A program made the translations under genes and the position numbers. Source: GCA-2684655 sp045105235 (lineage in GTDB: Bacteria; Planctomycetota; UBA1135; UBA2386). Taken from it: a stretch of DNA of 64,000 nucleotides. The stretch covers positions 1-64,000 of the forward strand of contig JBGCDH010000001.1 of assembly GCA_045105235.1 (NCBI GenBank). Reading direction: 5' to 3'. Below, one piece after another: positions 35,184 through 44,711 of this stretch; within the stretch, counting starts at the first letter, position 1; every line of letters starts with the position of its first letter. The notes under the pieces were generated by a model. The model was not told the origin of the DNA. It made no database searches and saw only the letters and a program-made list of their open reading frames with translations.

Positions 35184-36506
35184 ATGAACACCCCCATTTC
35201 CGACACGATCAAGAACGGCGCGTTCCTCGCCGCCGTCGGCATCCTCCTGGCAACCGGCGCAGCGAGTCAGGCTCCAGCCGCGCCGCCGCAAAACTCGCCG
35301 CCCGCCAACGCGCCGGTGCCGACGACCGCTGGTCCCCAGCCCGCCGCCGCCACCGCGCAGGCGCCCGCGCCGATGATCAACACGCCAACGCTGCCAGGCC
35401 GCAACGCGGTGGCTTCGCCGGCACCCGTTCGTTTTGACAGCGGCGGCCAAACGGTGTTGTCCCCGCGCATCCGCAACATCACGAAGCTGGCGAACAGCAT
35501 GCCGCACTACCTGAGCGGCATCGGGCTCGTCACCGGCCTTGCGCAAACAGGCTCCAGCGATCGCGCCACGCGCCAGGCCATCGTCAACTACATCCAACGC
35601 CTCGGGCTCAACACGCCCATCACGGACATCACGTCCGGAACGACAGCCCTGGTGTCCCTGAGCTGCGAGCTGCCACCCTTTGCGAAGGAGGGCATGGCAC
35701 TCGACGTGCGGGTCAAGGTGATGACCGACGCCACATCCTTGCGCGGCGGCACGCTAGAGACCGCCGAGCTGCAGGGCGTCGACGGCCAGGTCTACGTCGT
35801 GGCCGCCGGCAAACTCACGGTCGCCGGCTTCAGCGCCTCCGGCCAGAACGCCTCGGTGCAAAAGAATCCGAACGCCAACGCCAATCTCCTCAATGGCGGC
35901 CTCGTCGTGCGCGAAGAGAACACGTCGTTCTACAGCGAATCTGGCGCACTCGAACTGACCCTGCTCAACCCGAGCCCCTACAACTCGCTGTCGATCGCCA
36001 ACGGCATCAACACCGCACTGGCAGGTGTCGCGGCCAAGGTCGAGTCGGTAGACCCGGCGATGGTGCGCATCCTGCTGCCGGCGTCACAGCGCACCAATGA
36101 AAACGCGCAACGCCTGCTGGGCATGATCGGCAACGTGCGCGTGCCGGTCCAAAACCCGGCGAAAGTCGTCGTCAATCAGGTGAGCGGCACCGTGCTGGCG
36201 GGTGAAGGGGTGTTGATCAGTCCATGCGTTGTCGGCATCAGCGAGCTGACCATCGCGATCGTCGAAGAAGACTTCATCTCGCAGCCGCTGCCCTTCGCCA
36301 ACGGCCAGACAAGCCCCGTGGGCCGCACGCGCGTCGAAGCCGAGACCAACAGCACCGATCTGCAGCCGATCGGCGGCGGCGGCGCGACGGTCTCCGACCT
36401 GCTGCAAAACCTGAAGACACTCGGCCTGACCCCAGCACAGCTGGTGTCGGTCTTCGAGGCACTCGACCAAGGCGGCTTTCTGCACGCCGATCTGGAGGTC
36501 CAATAA
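35184..36506 (+). CDS. flgI: Flagellar P-ring protein FlgI
   Basis: A 440-residue P-ring subunit in the periplasm. ATG 35184 gives a signal sequence (NGAFLAAVGILLATGAASQA). Residues about 30-75 are an extra Pro/Ala-rich spacer not present in enteric FlgI. Family motifs: LSGIGLVTGLAQTGSSDRAT, NVASVMVTA-like TTALVSLSCELPPFAKEG, then DVRVKVMTDATSLRGGTL and the C-terminal LQNLKTLGLTPAQLVSVFEA. It overlaps flgJ by 1 nt (TAATG). Confidence 0.93.
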   Translation: MNTPISDTIKNGAFLAAVGILLATGAASQAPAAPPQNSPPANAPVPTTAGPQPAAATAQAPAPMINTPTLPGRNAVASPAPVRFDSGGQTVLSPRIRNITKLANSMPHYLSGIGLVTGLAQTGSSDRATRQAIVNYIQRLGLNTPITDITSGTTALVSLSCELPPFAKEGMALDVRVKVMTDATSLRGGTLETAELQGVDGQVYVVAAGKLTVAGFSASGQNASVQKNPNANANLLNGGLVVREENTSFYSESGALELTLLNPSPYNSLSIANGINTALAGVAAKVESVDPAMVRILLPASQRTNENAQRLLGMIGNVRVPVQNPAKVVVNQVSGTVLAGEGVLISPCVVGISELTIAIVEEDFISQPLPFANGQTSPVGRTRVEAETNSTDLQPIGGGGATVSDLLQNLKTLGLTPAQLVSVFEALDQGGFLHADLEVQ

Positions 36507-36922
36507 TGGATGCACTCGCACTCGAAACGCTCTCGCTCAAGCCAGCAAGCCAGGACAGTCAGGCTCGTCAGAAGGCGGAGAAGACAGCGGGTCAGTTTGA
36601 AGACGTCTTCATCCGCACCCTCGTCAAGAGCTTGCGGGAGACTGCGAGCTTCGGCGAAGAAGGCGGCATGTTTGGCAGTGGCCCCGGCGCCGACACCTAT
36701 GCCGATTGGTTCGACGAACGGATCGCCGGGCAGCTGCGCGAAGCGGGCGGCATCGGCATCGCCGACGTCCTGCTCCGCGACATGGAACAAAACGGCGAGA
36801 TCGCTGCGGATCGCACCGATCTCGTTGCCAGCAAGGTGCGTGAGCTAGCGGAACAGCGTCCTCTAGGCGCTGCTCGCTCTCTGGGCGCCTCCGGCAAGGG
36901 AGGGTTTGATGTCGTTCTCTGA
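36506..36922 (+). CDS. flgJ: FlgJ-type rod-binding protein (no muramidase domain)
   Basis: A 138-residue protein with the Rod-binding domain of FlgJ (AGQFEDVFIRTLVKSLRETA, GGMFGSGPGADTYADWFDER, then LREAGGIGIADVLLRDM). Enteric FlgJ has a C-terminal peptidoglycan hydrolase; it is absent here, as in many phyla, so rod passage through the wall needs another enzyme. GGAGG at 36494-36498 and the TAATG overlap fix the start. Confidence 0.85.
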   Translation: MDALALETLSLKPASQDSQARQKAEKTAGQFEDVFIRTLVKSLRETASFGEEGGMFGSGPGADTYADWFDERIAGQLREAGGIGIADVLLRDMEQNGEIAADRTDLVASKVRELAEQRPLGAARSLGASGKGGFDVVL

Positions 36923-37439
36923 AGATGTCGCCAAGCTCGAACAGTCGCTCGTGTCGACCCACAGCCTGCTCGAGCAGCTGCACGAACGCATGCTCCAGCG
37001 CCGCGGCGCGTGGGTATCGGTGCGGGCAGACGTGCTGGCGCCAACCGCCGAAATCGAATCGCTGTCGCAACAGCTCGTGCGAGAAGAACAGCTCCGAACC
37101 GGCATTCTCGCCCGCATTCGGGATGCCCTACCGACGCCGCGCGGGGCCGAGTCTCACCAGCTCCACCTCAACATCACGCGCATCGCAGCGGCCCTACCGG
37201 CACACTCGGCACGCAGCCTGCGCGAGGCCGCCGACCGCACAACCGCTATGGCGAACGCCGTACGCACCGAAACCACGCTCGGGCAGCGCTTGCTGCGCTT
37301 TGCCCAAAGCGCACAGCCGCAGCTCGCGCAAACAACCGGCAGCGACACGTCGCAGGCACCAACCAACGCCTATGACCGCGCCGCGCGCAACGTGATTCGC
37401 AACGATCACGCCGGCCAAATCCTCGATGGACGCATCTAA
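36909..37439 (+). CDS. flgN: FlgN-like flagellar export chaperone
   Basis: A 176-residue, mostly alpha-helical, charged protein placed directly before flgK, where FlgN (chaperone of FlgK and FlgL) is normally encoded. Residues 10-70 contain Leu/Glu/Gln heptads (LEQSLVSTHSLLEQLHERML). ATG 36909, preceded by GGGAGGG, overlaps flgJ by 14 nt. Assignment rests on size, helical character and position; sequence identity to named FlgN proteins is not evident by eye. Confidence 0.65.
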   Translation: MSFSEDVAKLEQSLVSTHSLLEQLHERMLQRRGAWVSVRADVLAPTAEIESLSQQLVREEQLRTGILARIRDALPTPRGAESHQLHLNITRIAAALPAHSARSLREAADRTTAMANAVRTETTLGQRLLRFAQSAQPQLAQTTGSDTSQAPTNAYDRAARNVIRNDHAGQILDGRI

Positions 37440-37454
37440 AGGAGGACTGACGCA

Positions 37455-39815
37455 ATGACCTACGGCTTTGGAATGGGAGCGGGCCTGCGCGCTCTGAATG
37501 CGGCGCAGATCGGCATGCGAACGGCGAGCAACAACGTTGCCAACGCCAATACACCGGGCTACTCGCGCCAGCGTGTCCTGCTCAGCTCGGCGCTGCCATT
37601 TGGCGCCAGGACCAACCTCCAGATTGGCACCGGCGTGTCCGTCGACGGCATTGACCGGCTCGTCGATGAAGGGCTGGAAAGACGACTTCAGTCGCAGCTT
37701 GGCCTCGTCGGCGCGGCGGTACTCCATCAGAGCCGCTACACCGAGATCGAGAACATCTTTGGCGAGCCCGACCAGGGCTTGTCGACCAGCTACAAGGATC
37801 TGTTCGGCGCCGTCGATCAGCTGCGGACCGACCCGGCCGACCGAGCGCTGCGCGGTGGCTTCGTGCAGTCTGGCAACACCATCGGGCAACAGTTCCGCCT
37901 CATTTCGGAGCGCCTCAACGACCTCGGCGGCAGCACGTTCGAAGAAGTTCGAGGCCTCATTCGCCAGGCCAACGAACGCACCCGAGCCGTCGCCCAGCTC
38001 AACAACCAGATCATCGCCGCAGAAGCCAGCGGCGCCGACGCCAACGACTTGCGCGACACGCGCGCACAGCACGTTCGCGAACTGGGCGAGCTGATTGACC
38101 TCCGCGCGATCGAACGCGCCTCCGGCAGCGTCGACCTGCTCGTTGGCGGCACGCAGGTCGTGGCCGGCGGACGATCGACGGACATGCGCGTGGGCACCGG
38201 TGCGAGCGGCAACACGCTCGTCACGATCGGCAACAGCGAGAGTCCCGCGACCATCCGCCAAGGCCGCATTGCGGCGCTTATCGAGCAAGAGCAAGGAGAC
38301 TTGCCGGCATACCTGACGCGCCTCAATGAACTCGCGCGCAACATGATCCTCGAGTTCAACCGGCTCCATACGACCGGCATGCCGGCGTCTGGACCGTTTC
38401 AATCGCTGACCAGCAGCAATGGCGCGATCGATGGCGACGGCGATGGCGAAGTCGGCGACGAGCTCCTCGCGCAGGCGGGCTTTGAGTTCGGAGTCCAGAC
38501 CGGCTCGCTCTACGTCAGCGTCACCAACGCCGAGACCGGCGCGATGCAGCGCTCGCGGATTGACATCGACCCTGGCGCGATGACGCTCAACGAGTTCGCC
38601 GACGAACTCTCCGCCATCGAACATCTATCCGCGACGGTCGATCCAACTGGCCGCCTGCGCGTCAGCTCGGACAGCGGCTACGGCTTCGACTTTTCCCCGC
38701 GACTCGACCCAAACCCCGACGAGGGCACGTTGGGCGGGATCAATCCAACCATCGGCAGCCAACAGGCGGGTCCGTTCGACTTGTCGGGTCAGACGTTTCC
38801 CGTCAGCTTCGATGTGACGACGGGCACAGCTTCGGCACCGGTGACGACCACAGTGACGCTGGAGGCAACCGACTTTGGCAACGCCGGGGCCGCAACCGCA
38901 GCAGAGCTCGCCGATGCCATCAATGCTGATCTAGGCAACGCCGGCCGTGCCAGCTCGGTGGGCGACCGGCTGGTGATCCAGGGCAGCCTCGGCGGGAGAT
39001 CGTCGCAACTGACGCTCAGCAACGTCGGGGCCGGAACCGCCCTTGCCGACATGGGGCTTTCGACAGCCAGCGCTGCGGGGCGCGAACGACCGATTGAAGT
39101 TGCGGTCGAAGGCTCCTTCGACGGTCCCGGCAATGCACAGTTCACGTTCGCGCCGGCTAGCGATGGCACCATTGGGCAGTCCGAAGACCTTCGCATGCAG
39201 GTCCTCGATCAAAACGGGGAGCTGGTCACGACCATCAACGTCGGCCGAGGCTACGAGCCGGGCGAGCCCATCGCACTCGGCAACGGCATCCAGGTGTCTT
39301 TTGGCGCAGGCGAGATCTCCGCGACCGATGGCCAGGTCTTCGCGCTCGACGCGATCAGCAACAGCGACACCAGCGACATCCTGGTGGCGACCGGCATGAA
39401 CCCGTTCTTCCTCGGCTCATCGGCAAGCGATATCGAGGTCAACGAAGAGCTGCTGAGCACTCCTGACCGGCTGGCTGCCGGCATCGGCCTGGCCAGCGGC
39501 GACGACGGCAACCTTGCGCGCTTGGTCGCGCTGCGCGACCAGGACCTCGGCAAACTCGACACCAATTCGATCGAGGACTACTACGCCGACCTCGTCGGCG
39601 ACATCGGCTTCGAGACCGCCGCTGCGCGCGGCACGCTCGAAGCACAAGACCAGCTACTCAGCCAACTGGAAGCCGACCGGCAGTCCATCTCTGGCGTCAA
39701 CATCGACGAAGAGATGGTCGACATGCTGCGCTACCAGCAATCGTACGAAGCCGCTGCGCGCATGATCAGTGTCGCGCAGGAAATGACCGACGTCCTGATC
39801 AACCTGGGGAGGTAA
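37455..39815 (+). CDS. flgK: Flagellar hook-filament junction protein FlgK
   Basis: A 786-residue protein; usual length is about 550, so the central variable region is extended. N-terminal signature GLRALNAAQIGMRTASNNVA, then NANTPGYSRQRVLL. The C-terminus VNIDEEMVDMLRYQQSYEAA, then RMISVAQEMTDVLINLG, is typical. FlgK is the first junction protein between hook and filament. AGGAGG lies about 10 nt before ATG. Confidence 0.93.
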   Translation: MTYGFGMGAGLRALNAAQIGMRTASNNVANANTPGYSRQRVLLSSALPFGARTNLQIGTGVSVDGIDRLVDEGLERRLQSQLGLVGAAVLHQSRYTEIENIFGEPDQGLSTSYKDLFGAVDQLRTDPADRALRGGFVQSGNTIGQQFRLISERLNDLGGSTFEEVRGLIRQANERTRAVAQLNNQIIAAEASGADANDLRDTRAQHVRELGELIDLRAIERASGSVDLLVGGTQVVAGGRSTDMRVGTGASGNTLVTIGNSESPATIRQGRIAALIEQEQGDLPAYLTRLNELARNMILEFNRLHTTGMPASGPFQSLTSSNGAIDGDGDGEVGDELLAQAGFEFGVQTGSLYVSVTNAETGAMQRSRIDIDPGAMTLNEFADELSAIEHLSATVDPTGRLRVSSDSGYGFDFSPRLDPNPDEGTLGGINPTIGSQQAGPFDLSGQTFPVSFDVTTGTASAPVTTTVTLEATDFGNAGAATAAELADAINADLGNAGRASSVGDRLVIQGSLGGRSSQLTLSNVGAGTALADMGLSTASAAGRERPIEVAVEGSFDGPGNAQFTFAPASDGTIGQSEDLRMQVLDQNGELVTTINVGRGYEPGEPIALGNGIQVSFGAGEISATDGQVFALDAISNSDTSDILVATGMNPFFLGSSASDIEVNEELLSTPDRLAAGIGLASGDDGNLARLVALRDQDLGKLDTNSIEDYYADLVGDIGFETAAARGTLEAQDQLLSQLEADRQSISGVNIDEEMVDMLRYQQSYEAAARMISVAQEMTDVLINLGR

Positions 39816-39817
39816 CG

Positions 39818-41254
39818 ATGCCCATTCGCATCACACAATCCATGCTCTACTCCCGCGCGCTGGGAGACATCCAGAGCGGGCTGTTTCGCTTCTCACAGCT
39901 GCAGCAAGAAGTGGCCACCGGCCGGCGCGTCAACCGCCCCTCGGACGATCCAGCCGCGGCGCTGCGCATTCTGCCGCTTCGCAACGACATCGCGGATCTA
40001 GAGCAGCTTTCAGAAAACGTCTCGATCGCTCGCGAGACTCTCGACACCAGCACGGCGGCTCTCGAAGACGCTTCATCCGTCATGACGCGCGTTCGCGAAC
40101 TGGCGACCCAGGCCGCCAACGGCACCCTCAGCCAGCGAGACCGCAACAGCATCGGCGCAGAACTCGACCAGCTGCTCAACCAGATGCTCGGGCTGGCGAA
40201 CAGCCGCCGCGGCGACAGGTTTCTATTCGGCGGCACCGAGACCGGATCGGCGCCGTTCGACCTCAACGAAACCGGCGAACGCACCCTCGCGGTCTACACG
40301 GGCAACCGCGAGAACCTCGAAGTTGACGTCGCTCCCGGCGTCACAACGGGCCTCAACGTTCCGGGTGACGCCATCTTTTTGCAGCGCGACCGTGAGGCGA
40401 CGACGTTCTACGGCATCTCCGACGTTGGCGGGACCGGTGGCACCGGTGCGCAGCCGGTAGGCGTCGGCGACACCGGCACGGGCTTTGGATCACTACAGGT
40501 CACGTTCGGCGGTCTGACGCCCGATGCCCCCGCTACCGTGAGCGCCGGCGGCGGTGCGACCAACGCGCTCGGCGAAATTACGTATTCGTTTGCCAGCGCG
40601 CCGGACACGCTCAGCATCGGCGGCGGCCCAAGCATCCCGATCCCAGCGGTCGATGAGACGTTTACAACCTCCGACGGTCGAACGATCTCACTAACGGTCA
40701 CCGGCGTGCCGGCAACAACCAACGGCACGTTTACGTCGAGCGCCAACCTGTCGACAGACAACGGACAGACCACAACCAACGTTGCCGACTTCAGCGACGA
40801 CAACGTCGCCATCTACAGCGAAGACGACGGCTCCGTTCTCTATGTCGACCCGCGCGAACTCTCGCGCACGGGAACCGAGGACGTGCGCTTCAACGGCACG
40901 TTTGACGTTTTCACCACCCTATCCACGCTCCGCGACGTACTGCGCAATACGGACGACGCTTCGCCGGAAGAGAGCCGCGGCCGAGTCGCAGACCTGCTCG
41001 ACGAAATCGACACGTCACAGGACGCGATCCTGGATGGCCTGCGTGAACTCGGCTTCCGATCGTCGAGTATGGACGTGCTCAAGAATCGCGTCGAAGGACT
41101 GCGTATCTCGCGCACAGATTCGCTATCGCTCGTTCAGGACACCGACATTGCAGAATCCATTCTAGAGCTGCAGCGTCAGGACATCGCCTACCAAGCCGCA
41201 CTGCAGGTCAGCGCGCGCGTGGTGCAAACCACCCTGCAGGGCTTTTTGAGGTAA
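39818..41254 (+). CDS. flgL: Flagellar hook-filament junction protein FlgL
   Basis: A 478-residue flagellin-like junction protein (usual about 300-320). It begins MPIRITQSMLYSRALGDIQS and shows TGRRVNRPSDDPAAALRILP. The C-terminal helix is DTDIAESILELQRQDIAYQA, then ALQVSARVVQTTLQGFL. The middle has a Gly/Thr-rich insertion (about 190-330). It follows flgK by 2 bp. Confidence 0.92.
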   Translation: MPIRITQSMLYSRALGDIQSGLFRFSQLQQEVATGRRVNRPSDDPAAALRILPLRNDIADLEQLSENVSIARETLDTSTAALEDASSVMTRVRELATQAANGTLSQRDRNSIGAELDQLLNQMLGLANSRRGDRFLFGGTETGSAPFDLNETGERTLAVYTGNRENLEVDVAPGVTTGLNVPGDAIFLQRDREATTFYGISDVGGTGGTGAQPVGVGDTGTGFGSLQVTFGGLTPDAPATVSAGGGATNALGEITYSFASAPDTLSIGGGPSIPIPAVDETFTTSDGRTISLTVTGVPATTNGTFTSSANLSTDNGQTTTNVADFSDDNVAIYSEDDGSVLYVDPRELSRTGTEDVRFNGTFDVFTTLSTLRDVLRNTDDASPEESRGRVADLLDEIDTSQDAILDGLRELGFRSSSMDVLKNRVEGLRISRTDSLSLVQDTDIAESILELQRQDIAYQAALQVSARVVQTTLQGFLR

Positions 41255-41258
41255 TCGC

Positions 41259-41543
41259 ATGAACGACCTCGACCGCACCCAATCCCTCGAAGCGCCAAGC
41301 GTCCCGGGCGCCAACGGACCCGCGCCCGCGGCGCCAGCTGGAGCACCTCCAGCGAGCGAAAGCCCGCGATTTTCCGAACTCCTCGAACGACTGCAGCGGC
41401 TTGCTGCGGAGCAGTCCAAACCGGACGAGGTCCAAGGGCCCGAGGGCCTCAAGCAAGCCCTGCGAACGGCGGACGATGGCTACGTCGCCGCGATGGACCT
41501 TCGCCAAAAGCTCGAAGAGGCGTTTCGGCGGCACATGCAATGA
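41259..41543 (+). CDS. Small helical protein in flagellar operon, function unknown
   Basis: A 94-residue protein 4 bp after flgL. Its first 35 residues are Pro/Ala-rich; the rest is helical (RFSELLERLQRLAAEQSKPD, then DGYVAAMDLRQKLEEAFRRH). The final helix faintly resembles the C-terminus of FliE (rod adaptor), and length is similar, but the match is too weak to name it. Operon position and ATGA overlap with the next gene mark it as flagellar or co-regulated. Confidence 0.6.
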   Translation: MNDLDRTQSLEAPSVPGANGPAPAAPAGAPPASESPRFSELLERLQRLAAEQSKPDEVQGPEGLKQALRTADDGYVAAMDLRQKLEEAFRRHMQ

Positions 41544-42496
41544 GCACGAGCCGAATCGCTAGCAGCGCGGTAGACGTCCGCAAAGTCGGCAGCCCCGTTC
41601 GCCGCGTCGACCGCGACAAAGTGCAGGCCTGGCTGCCGCTGCTCGACGAGTGGCTCTTGCCTGGATCGTTCTACGGTGTGCACCACACGTGGCCGCAGCT
41701 CTACCGCAACGACGGACACGGCGCGTTCTTCGTGATCACCGACGGGTCACGACTCCTCAGCCATTGCGCGTGCCGCGTCGTCACCCTTCGCGCGCCTACG
41801 GCGACCAAGCGCATCTGTCTCGTTGGCTCCGTTGCAACCGATCCCGAGCAACGCGGCCAAGGCCTCGCCCAAGCGGTCCTCCAAGCGGCTATCGAGGCAC
41901 ACCAAGACAGCGCGGACGCATTCATGCTGTGGGCGGAGCGGCCAGACCTCTATGCCCGGCTCGGCTTCGCGGCGACGGACAACGATACATGCCTGCTTCT
42001 CGCTCGCCGGCCCGTAGCCCCGATGGCCGGAGTCCGTCTGGCGGAGATCCCCGATCACGAAGCTCTACGCGCACTCCACCAACAAAAGCCGCGACGCATC
42101 GAACGGGACGCTCTCAGCATGTCGGCACTCCTGACGACGCCGGGCATGCATACTGTCGTGCTCGAACGCGGCGGCGCCATCGTGGCGTATGCCTGCACGG
42201 GCAAGGGCGCCGACCTGCAAGGCCATTGGCACGAAGTCGGCGGCACAGATGAGGATCTCGCGCTGCTGCTTCCGCATGCGATGCACGTCGCCGACCTGGT
42301 CGACTCCGCGCTGCTCCTGCCGCCCTATCGCCCAACGCTGGAGGAGCGACTCGGCGCGCACGTGGTCGAGCGCCTTGCCTTGCCGGGACCGATGATCCGC
42401 CCGGCAAGAATTGACGGGAACAGTGTCGCAGGGAGCGCCGCGGGCGCCGAACGGCTCGACGCGAACGGCTGGATCGACGGGCTCGATTCCGTCTAG
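41540..42496 (+). CDS. GNAT-family N-acetyltransferase in flagellar operon
   Basis: A 318-residue acetyl-CoA-dependent transferase. The acetyl-CoA-binding motif A is LVGSVATDPEQRGQGLAQAV (Q-x-x-G-x-G/A type), followed by WAERPDLYARLGFA. A second, more divergent half may be another GNAT-like lobe. ATG overlaps the previous stop (ATGA), so it is the last gene of the flagellar operon. A role in modifying a flagellar or chemosensory component is possible, but the target is unknown. Its TAG shares a CTAG with the convergent gene's stop (4-nt overlap). Confidence 0.75.
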   Translation: MSTSRIASSAVDVRKVGSPVRRVDRDKVQAWLPLLDEWLLPGSFYGVHHTWPQLYRNDGHGAFFVITDGSRLLSHCACRVVTLRAPTATKRICLVGSVATDPEQRGQGLAQAVLQAAIEAHQDSADAFMLWAERPDLYARLGFAATDNDTCLLLARRPVAPMAGVRLAEIPDHEALRALHQQKPRRIERDALSMSALLTTPGMHTVVLERGGAIVAYACTGKGADLQGHWHEVGGTDEDLALLLPHAMHVADLVDSALLLPPYRPTLEERLGAHVVERLALPGPMIRPARIDGNSVAGSAAGAERLDANGWIDGLDSV

Positions 42497-43845
42497 CGAT
42501 GCACGCGCAAGGCCGCGACCGCTCCGGCCGCCACCTGCCGGTCTTCGTGCTTGGACAAGCGCACCAATGCCGCCCGAAGCTCCGAGGACAAATCGGGAAG
42601 GTGGCCGGCAACGACCGTCAGCTCGCGGAGCAGCAAGGAATCGTCGCCCGTCAAACCCACCTTGAGAGACTTGCGCACGGCTTCGAGATCGCGCACCTCA
42701 ATCGCAATGCGGGCCAAAGCCGACGCAGCACGTCGCTGTTCGGCGAGCCCAGCCGAATCCAGCAGGATGGCATGGGCCCGCGCCGAAACCGGGTCGCTGC
42801 CTGCGATCTGCACCAGCGAGCGCGCTGCGATGATGCGGATGATGAGGTCGTGTTCTTCGCTATATTGAAACGACCCCGAGACCCCCTCTTTGAGAGCCCA
42901 TGCGACTTCGATGCGCGAGGGATGCTTGCCAACGATGGCTGCGTAGAGCGCTTGGCACACATCCGGCGAAGAGTGGTTGCGCAGATGGTAGGCGGCTAGC
43001 TCGCGCGTGTAGGGGCTCTCCGCGCCCAGGAATCCGAGCAAATCGCTCTTGGTCGCGTCACGCGGAATCTCGAGTCGATGCAATAGGCGTGCGATGTCGC
43101 GAGAACGAAACTTCTGCCTGGGCTTCACGCCGGGGCCAACCGCTCGCGCATCGCGAACGAACTCCTTGAGGAGCACAGCGCGGCGCACTTCTTCGCGCTG
43201 CTCGTCGGTGCCGAACGGGGCGAGCGTTGCCACCGTTCGAAACAGCGACTCCATCAGGACGTCATGAACAGGCGTATCGTTGAGGATCTCGATCACGACC
43301 GGCAGCGCCGAGGCTGCGCCCGCATGCATCGCGTGCAGCGCTTCTAGCACGTGCTGACGAGGAGCCTTCTCGTCGGCGAGCGCCGCAATCATCGCAGCCA
43401 ACGCCGGCTTGCCGCCGCGCGCCAGCGTGCGCACGGCGGTGCGTCGCTTTGCTGGATCCGCAAGGGCCGCGATTCGTTTGACGTAGTCCACAGCCACGGG
43501 GTCTTGCTTGCGCGTGCCTCGAACGGCGCGTGCGGCCTCGCTGGCGTCCGAATCGATGGTTGCCCCTGCTGATTCATCTGCGGCGCTTGAACCGAACGCA
43601 ACGGCAACCGACCTGGACGGCACCCATACGGCGAGCGTCGTGACCACGCAGACCGCCAGTGCCGCAGCGATCCACAGCAGCGAGCTCGGCTGACGCCTCT
43701 CCGGCCCAATCGGCAACGCGGGCTCCTCGATCCGCGCCAGCGTGCGCGCGACCAGATCCGCCGCGGGCTGCCGCCCTTCCACCTCGTGGAGCATGGTGTC
43801 CAAAAGTCGATCTTCGAGTTCGCTTCGTTTCGTCTTTGTGTTCAT
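42493..43845 (-). CDS. Membrane-anchored HEAT-repeat protein downstream of an ECF sigma factor
   Basis: A 450-residue protein. Residues 1-50 are a charged, helical cytoplasmic head (ELEDRLLDTMLHEVEGRQPA), then one transmembrane helix at about 55-76 (SSLLWIAAALAVCVVTTLAV). The external part is made of HEAT-like helices (RRTAVRTLARGGKPALAAMI, SPYTRELAAYHLRNHSSPDV). Start ATG 43845 overlaps the sigma-factor stop (ATGA), the usual arrangement for a sigma/anti-sigma pair. The head may bind the sigma factor, but no zinc-site HxxxCxxC is present. Confidence 0.7.
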   Translation of the reverse strand: MNTKTKRSELEDRLLDTMLHEVEGRQPAADLVARTLARIEEPALPIGPERRQPSSLLWIAAALAVCVVTTLAVWVPSRSVAVAFGSSAADESAGATIDSDASEAARAVRGTRKQDPVAVDYVKRIAALADPAKRRTAVRTLARGGKPALAAMIAALADEKAPRQHVLEALHAMHAGAASALPVVIEILNDTPVHDVLMESLFRTVATLAPFGTDEQREEVRRAVLLKEFVRDARAVGPGVKPRQKFRSRDIARLLHRLEIPRDATKSDLLGFLGAESPYTRELAAYHLRNHSSPDVCQALYAAIVGKHPSRIEVAWALKEGVSGSFQYSEEHDLIIRIIAARSLVQIAGSDPVSARAHAILLDSAGLAEQRRAASALARIAIEVRDLEAVRKSLKVGLTGDDSLLLRELTVVAGHLPDLSSELRAALVRLSKHEDRQVAAGAVAALRVHR

Positions 43846-44393
43846 CGCATGCTCCTTTGCAGGCATTCCCGCAGACTGTGCCGCACTCGCTGCAGCGCCG
43901 TCTTGACACCGGTTTCGCGGATCCCCAGCGCCGCCGCGACCTCGGCGCGCGAACGCTGCTCGCCGTAGAAAAGCCGAATCAACGAACGGCTTCGGCCGGC
44001 CAACTGCTCGACACACGCGCGCAGGGCATCGAGCCGCGCGTCGCCGCCATCGCCGTCGCCGCCACAGGTGCGCGCGAAGACATCTTCCACAAGCGCCGCG
44101 TGCCGCTCGGCGCGTCGCCCATGCAGCCGGCGGCTGCGCAAGAAGAGGTGCCGCGCCGTCGCTCTCAGGAACGCCGCGACTTCGTGCTCGTCGCGATCCC
44201 CCGTGCCCTTGCGCAGCGCCACCAAGAACGCCTCCTGCGTCAGGTCATCCGCCTCGTCCGGCGAGCACCCCAACAGCCGCAGAAACCGCCAGAGACCGCG
44301 CACCTGCTGGTGCATCCATCGCTCGTCCGCAACGGACGGCGATACGTTCGCTCTCGAAGGTCGAGACATGGTCCATAGCGTGGCGGAGCCCAT
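43842..44393 (-). CDS. ECF RNA polymerase sigma factor
   Basis: A 183-residue sigma-70-like factor. Region 2 is LWRFLRLLGCSPDEADDLTQ, then EAFLVALRK, and FLRATARHLFLRSRR. Region 4 is LIRLFYGEQRSRAEVAAALG and TGVKTALQRVRHSLRE, with a clear helix-turn-helix. ATG 44393 has GAGAAG about 10 nt upstream; ATG 44369 is the alternative. It is coupled to the downstream membrane protein, which is the probable regulator. Confidence 0.85.
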   Translation of the reverse strand: MGSATLWTMSRPSRANVSPSVADERWMHQQVRGLWRFLRLLGCSPDEADDLTQEAFLVALRKGTGDRDEHEVAAFLRATARHLFLRSRRLHGRRAERHAALVEDVFARTCGGDGDGGDARLDALRACVEQLAGRSRSLIRLFYGEQRSRAEVAAALGIRETGVKTALQRVRHSLRECLQRSMR

Positions 44394-44711
44394 CTAAGGT
44401 CTTCTCGCCCGGGATGGCCGTGGGGTATTCATGCGATTCGAGCAACTCGAGCCCGGAACGGAGGCCGAGGACCGTCGCGGGGCCGGGCCCGCCACGCCGG
44501 AGCGCAACGGCGAGACGCTCTCCTACGCGCTGCAGCATTGGTCGAACCTATTGCCCGCGAACAACCTGGGTCAACCCGCCCACACTGGCCGCAATTTCCC
44601 ATCGATCCCGCGATTGCCCTCGATACACTCTTTGCCCGCATTTCCGGGCGGTCACCCCCGCCCGCCTTCTGAAGCGCACAGATCCCAGTAGCCAGACCCC
44701 AGTAGCGAGCC
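44394..44711. other. 318-bp intergenic region before etfB
   Basis: It must contain promoters for both the sigma factor (minus) and etfBA-ychF (plus). A plus-strand frame (44431-44691, 86 codons) is open but has no family or ribosome-binding site, so it is not called. Two copies of CCCAGTAGC occur just before etfB (about 44685-44707). No riboswitch recognised. Confidence 0.4.

Noticed and set aside
37194..38624. 476-codon minus-strand open frame
   Set aside because: Antisense to flgN and flgK, which are well supported.
42490..42497. Overlapping stops of convergent genes as an annotation error
   Set aside because: Both genes end in TAG sharing the palindrome CTAG, a valid 4-nt convergent overlap.
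44431..44691. 86-codon plus-strand frame before etfB
   Set aside because: No ribosome-binding site, no recognisable family and Pro/Ser-rich composition.
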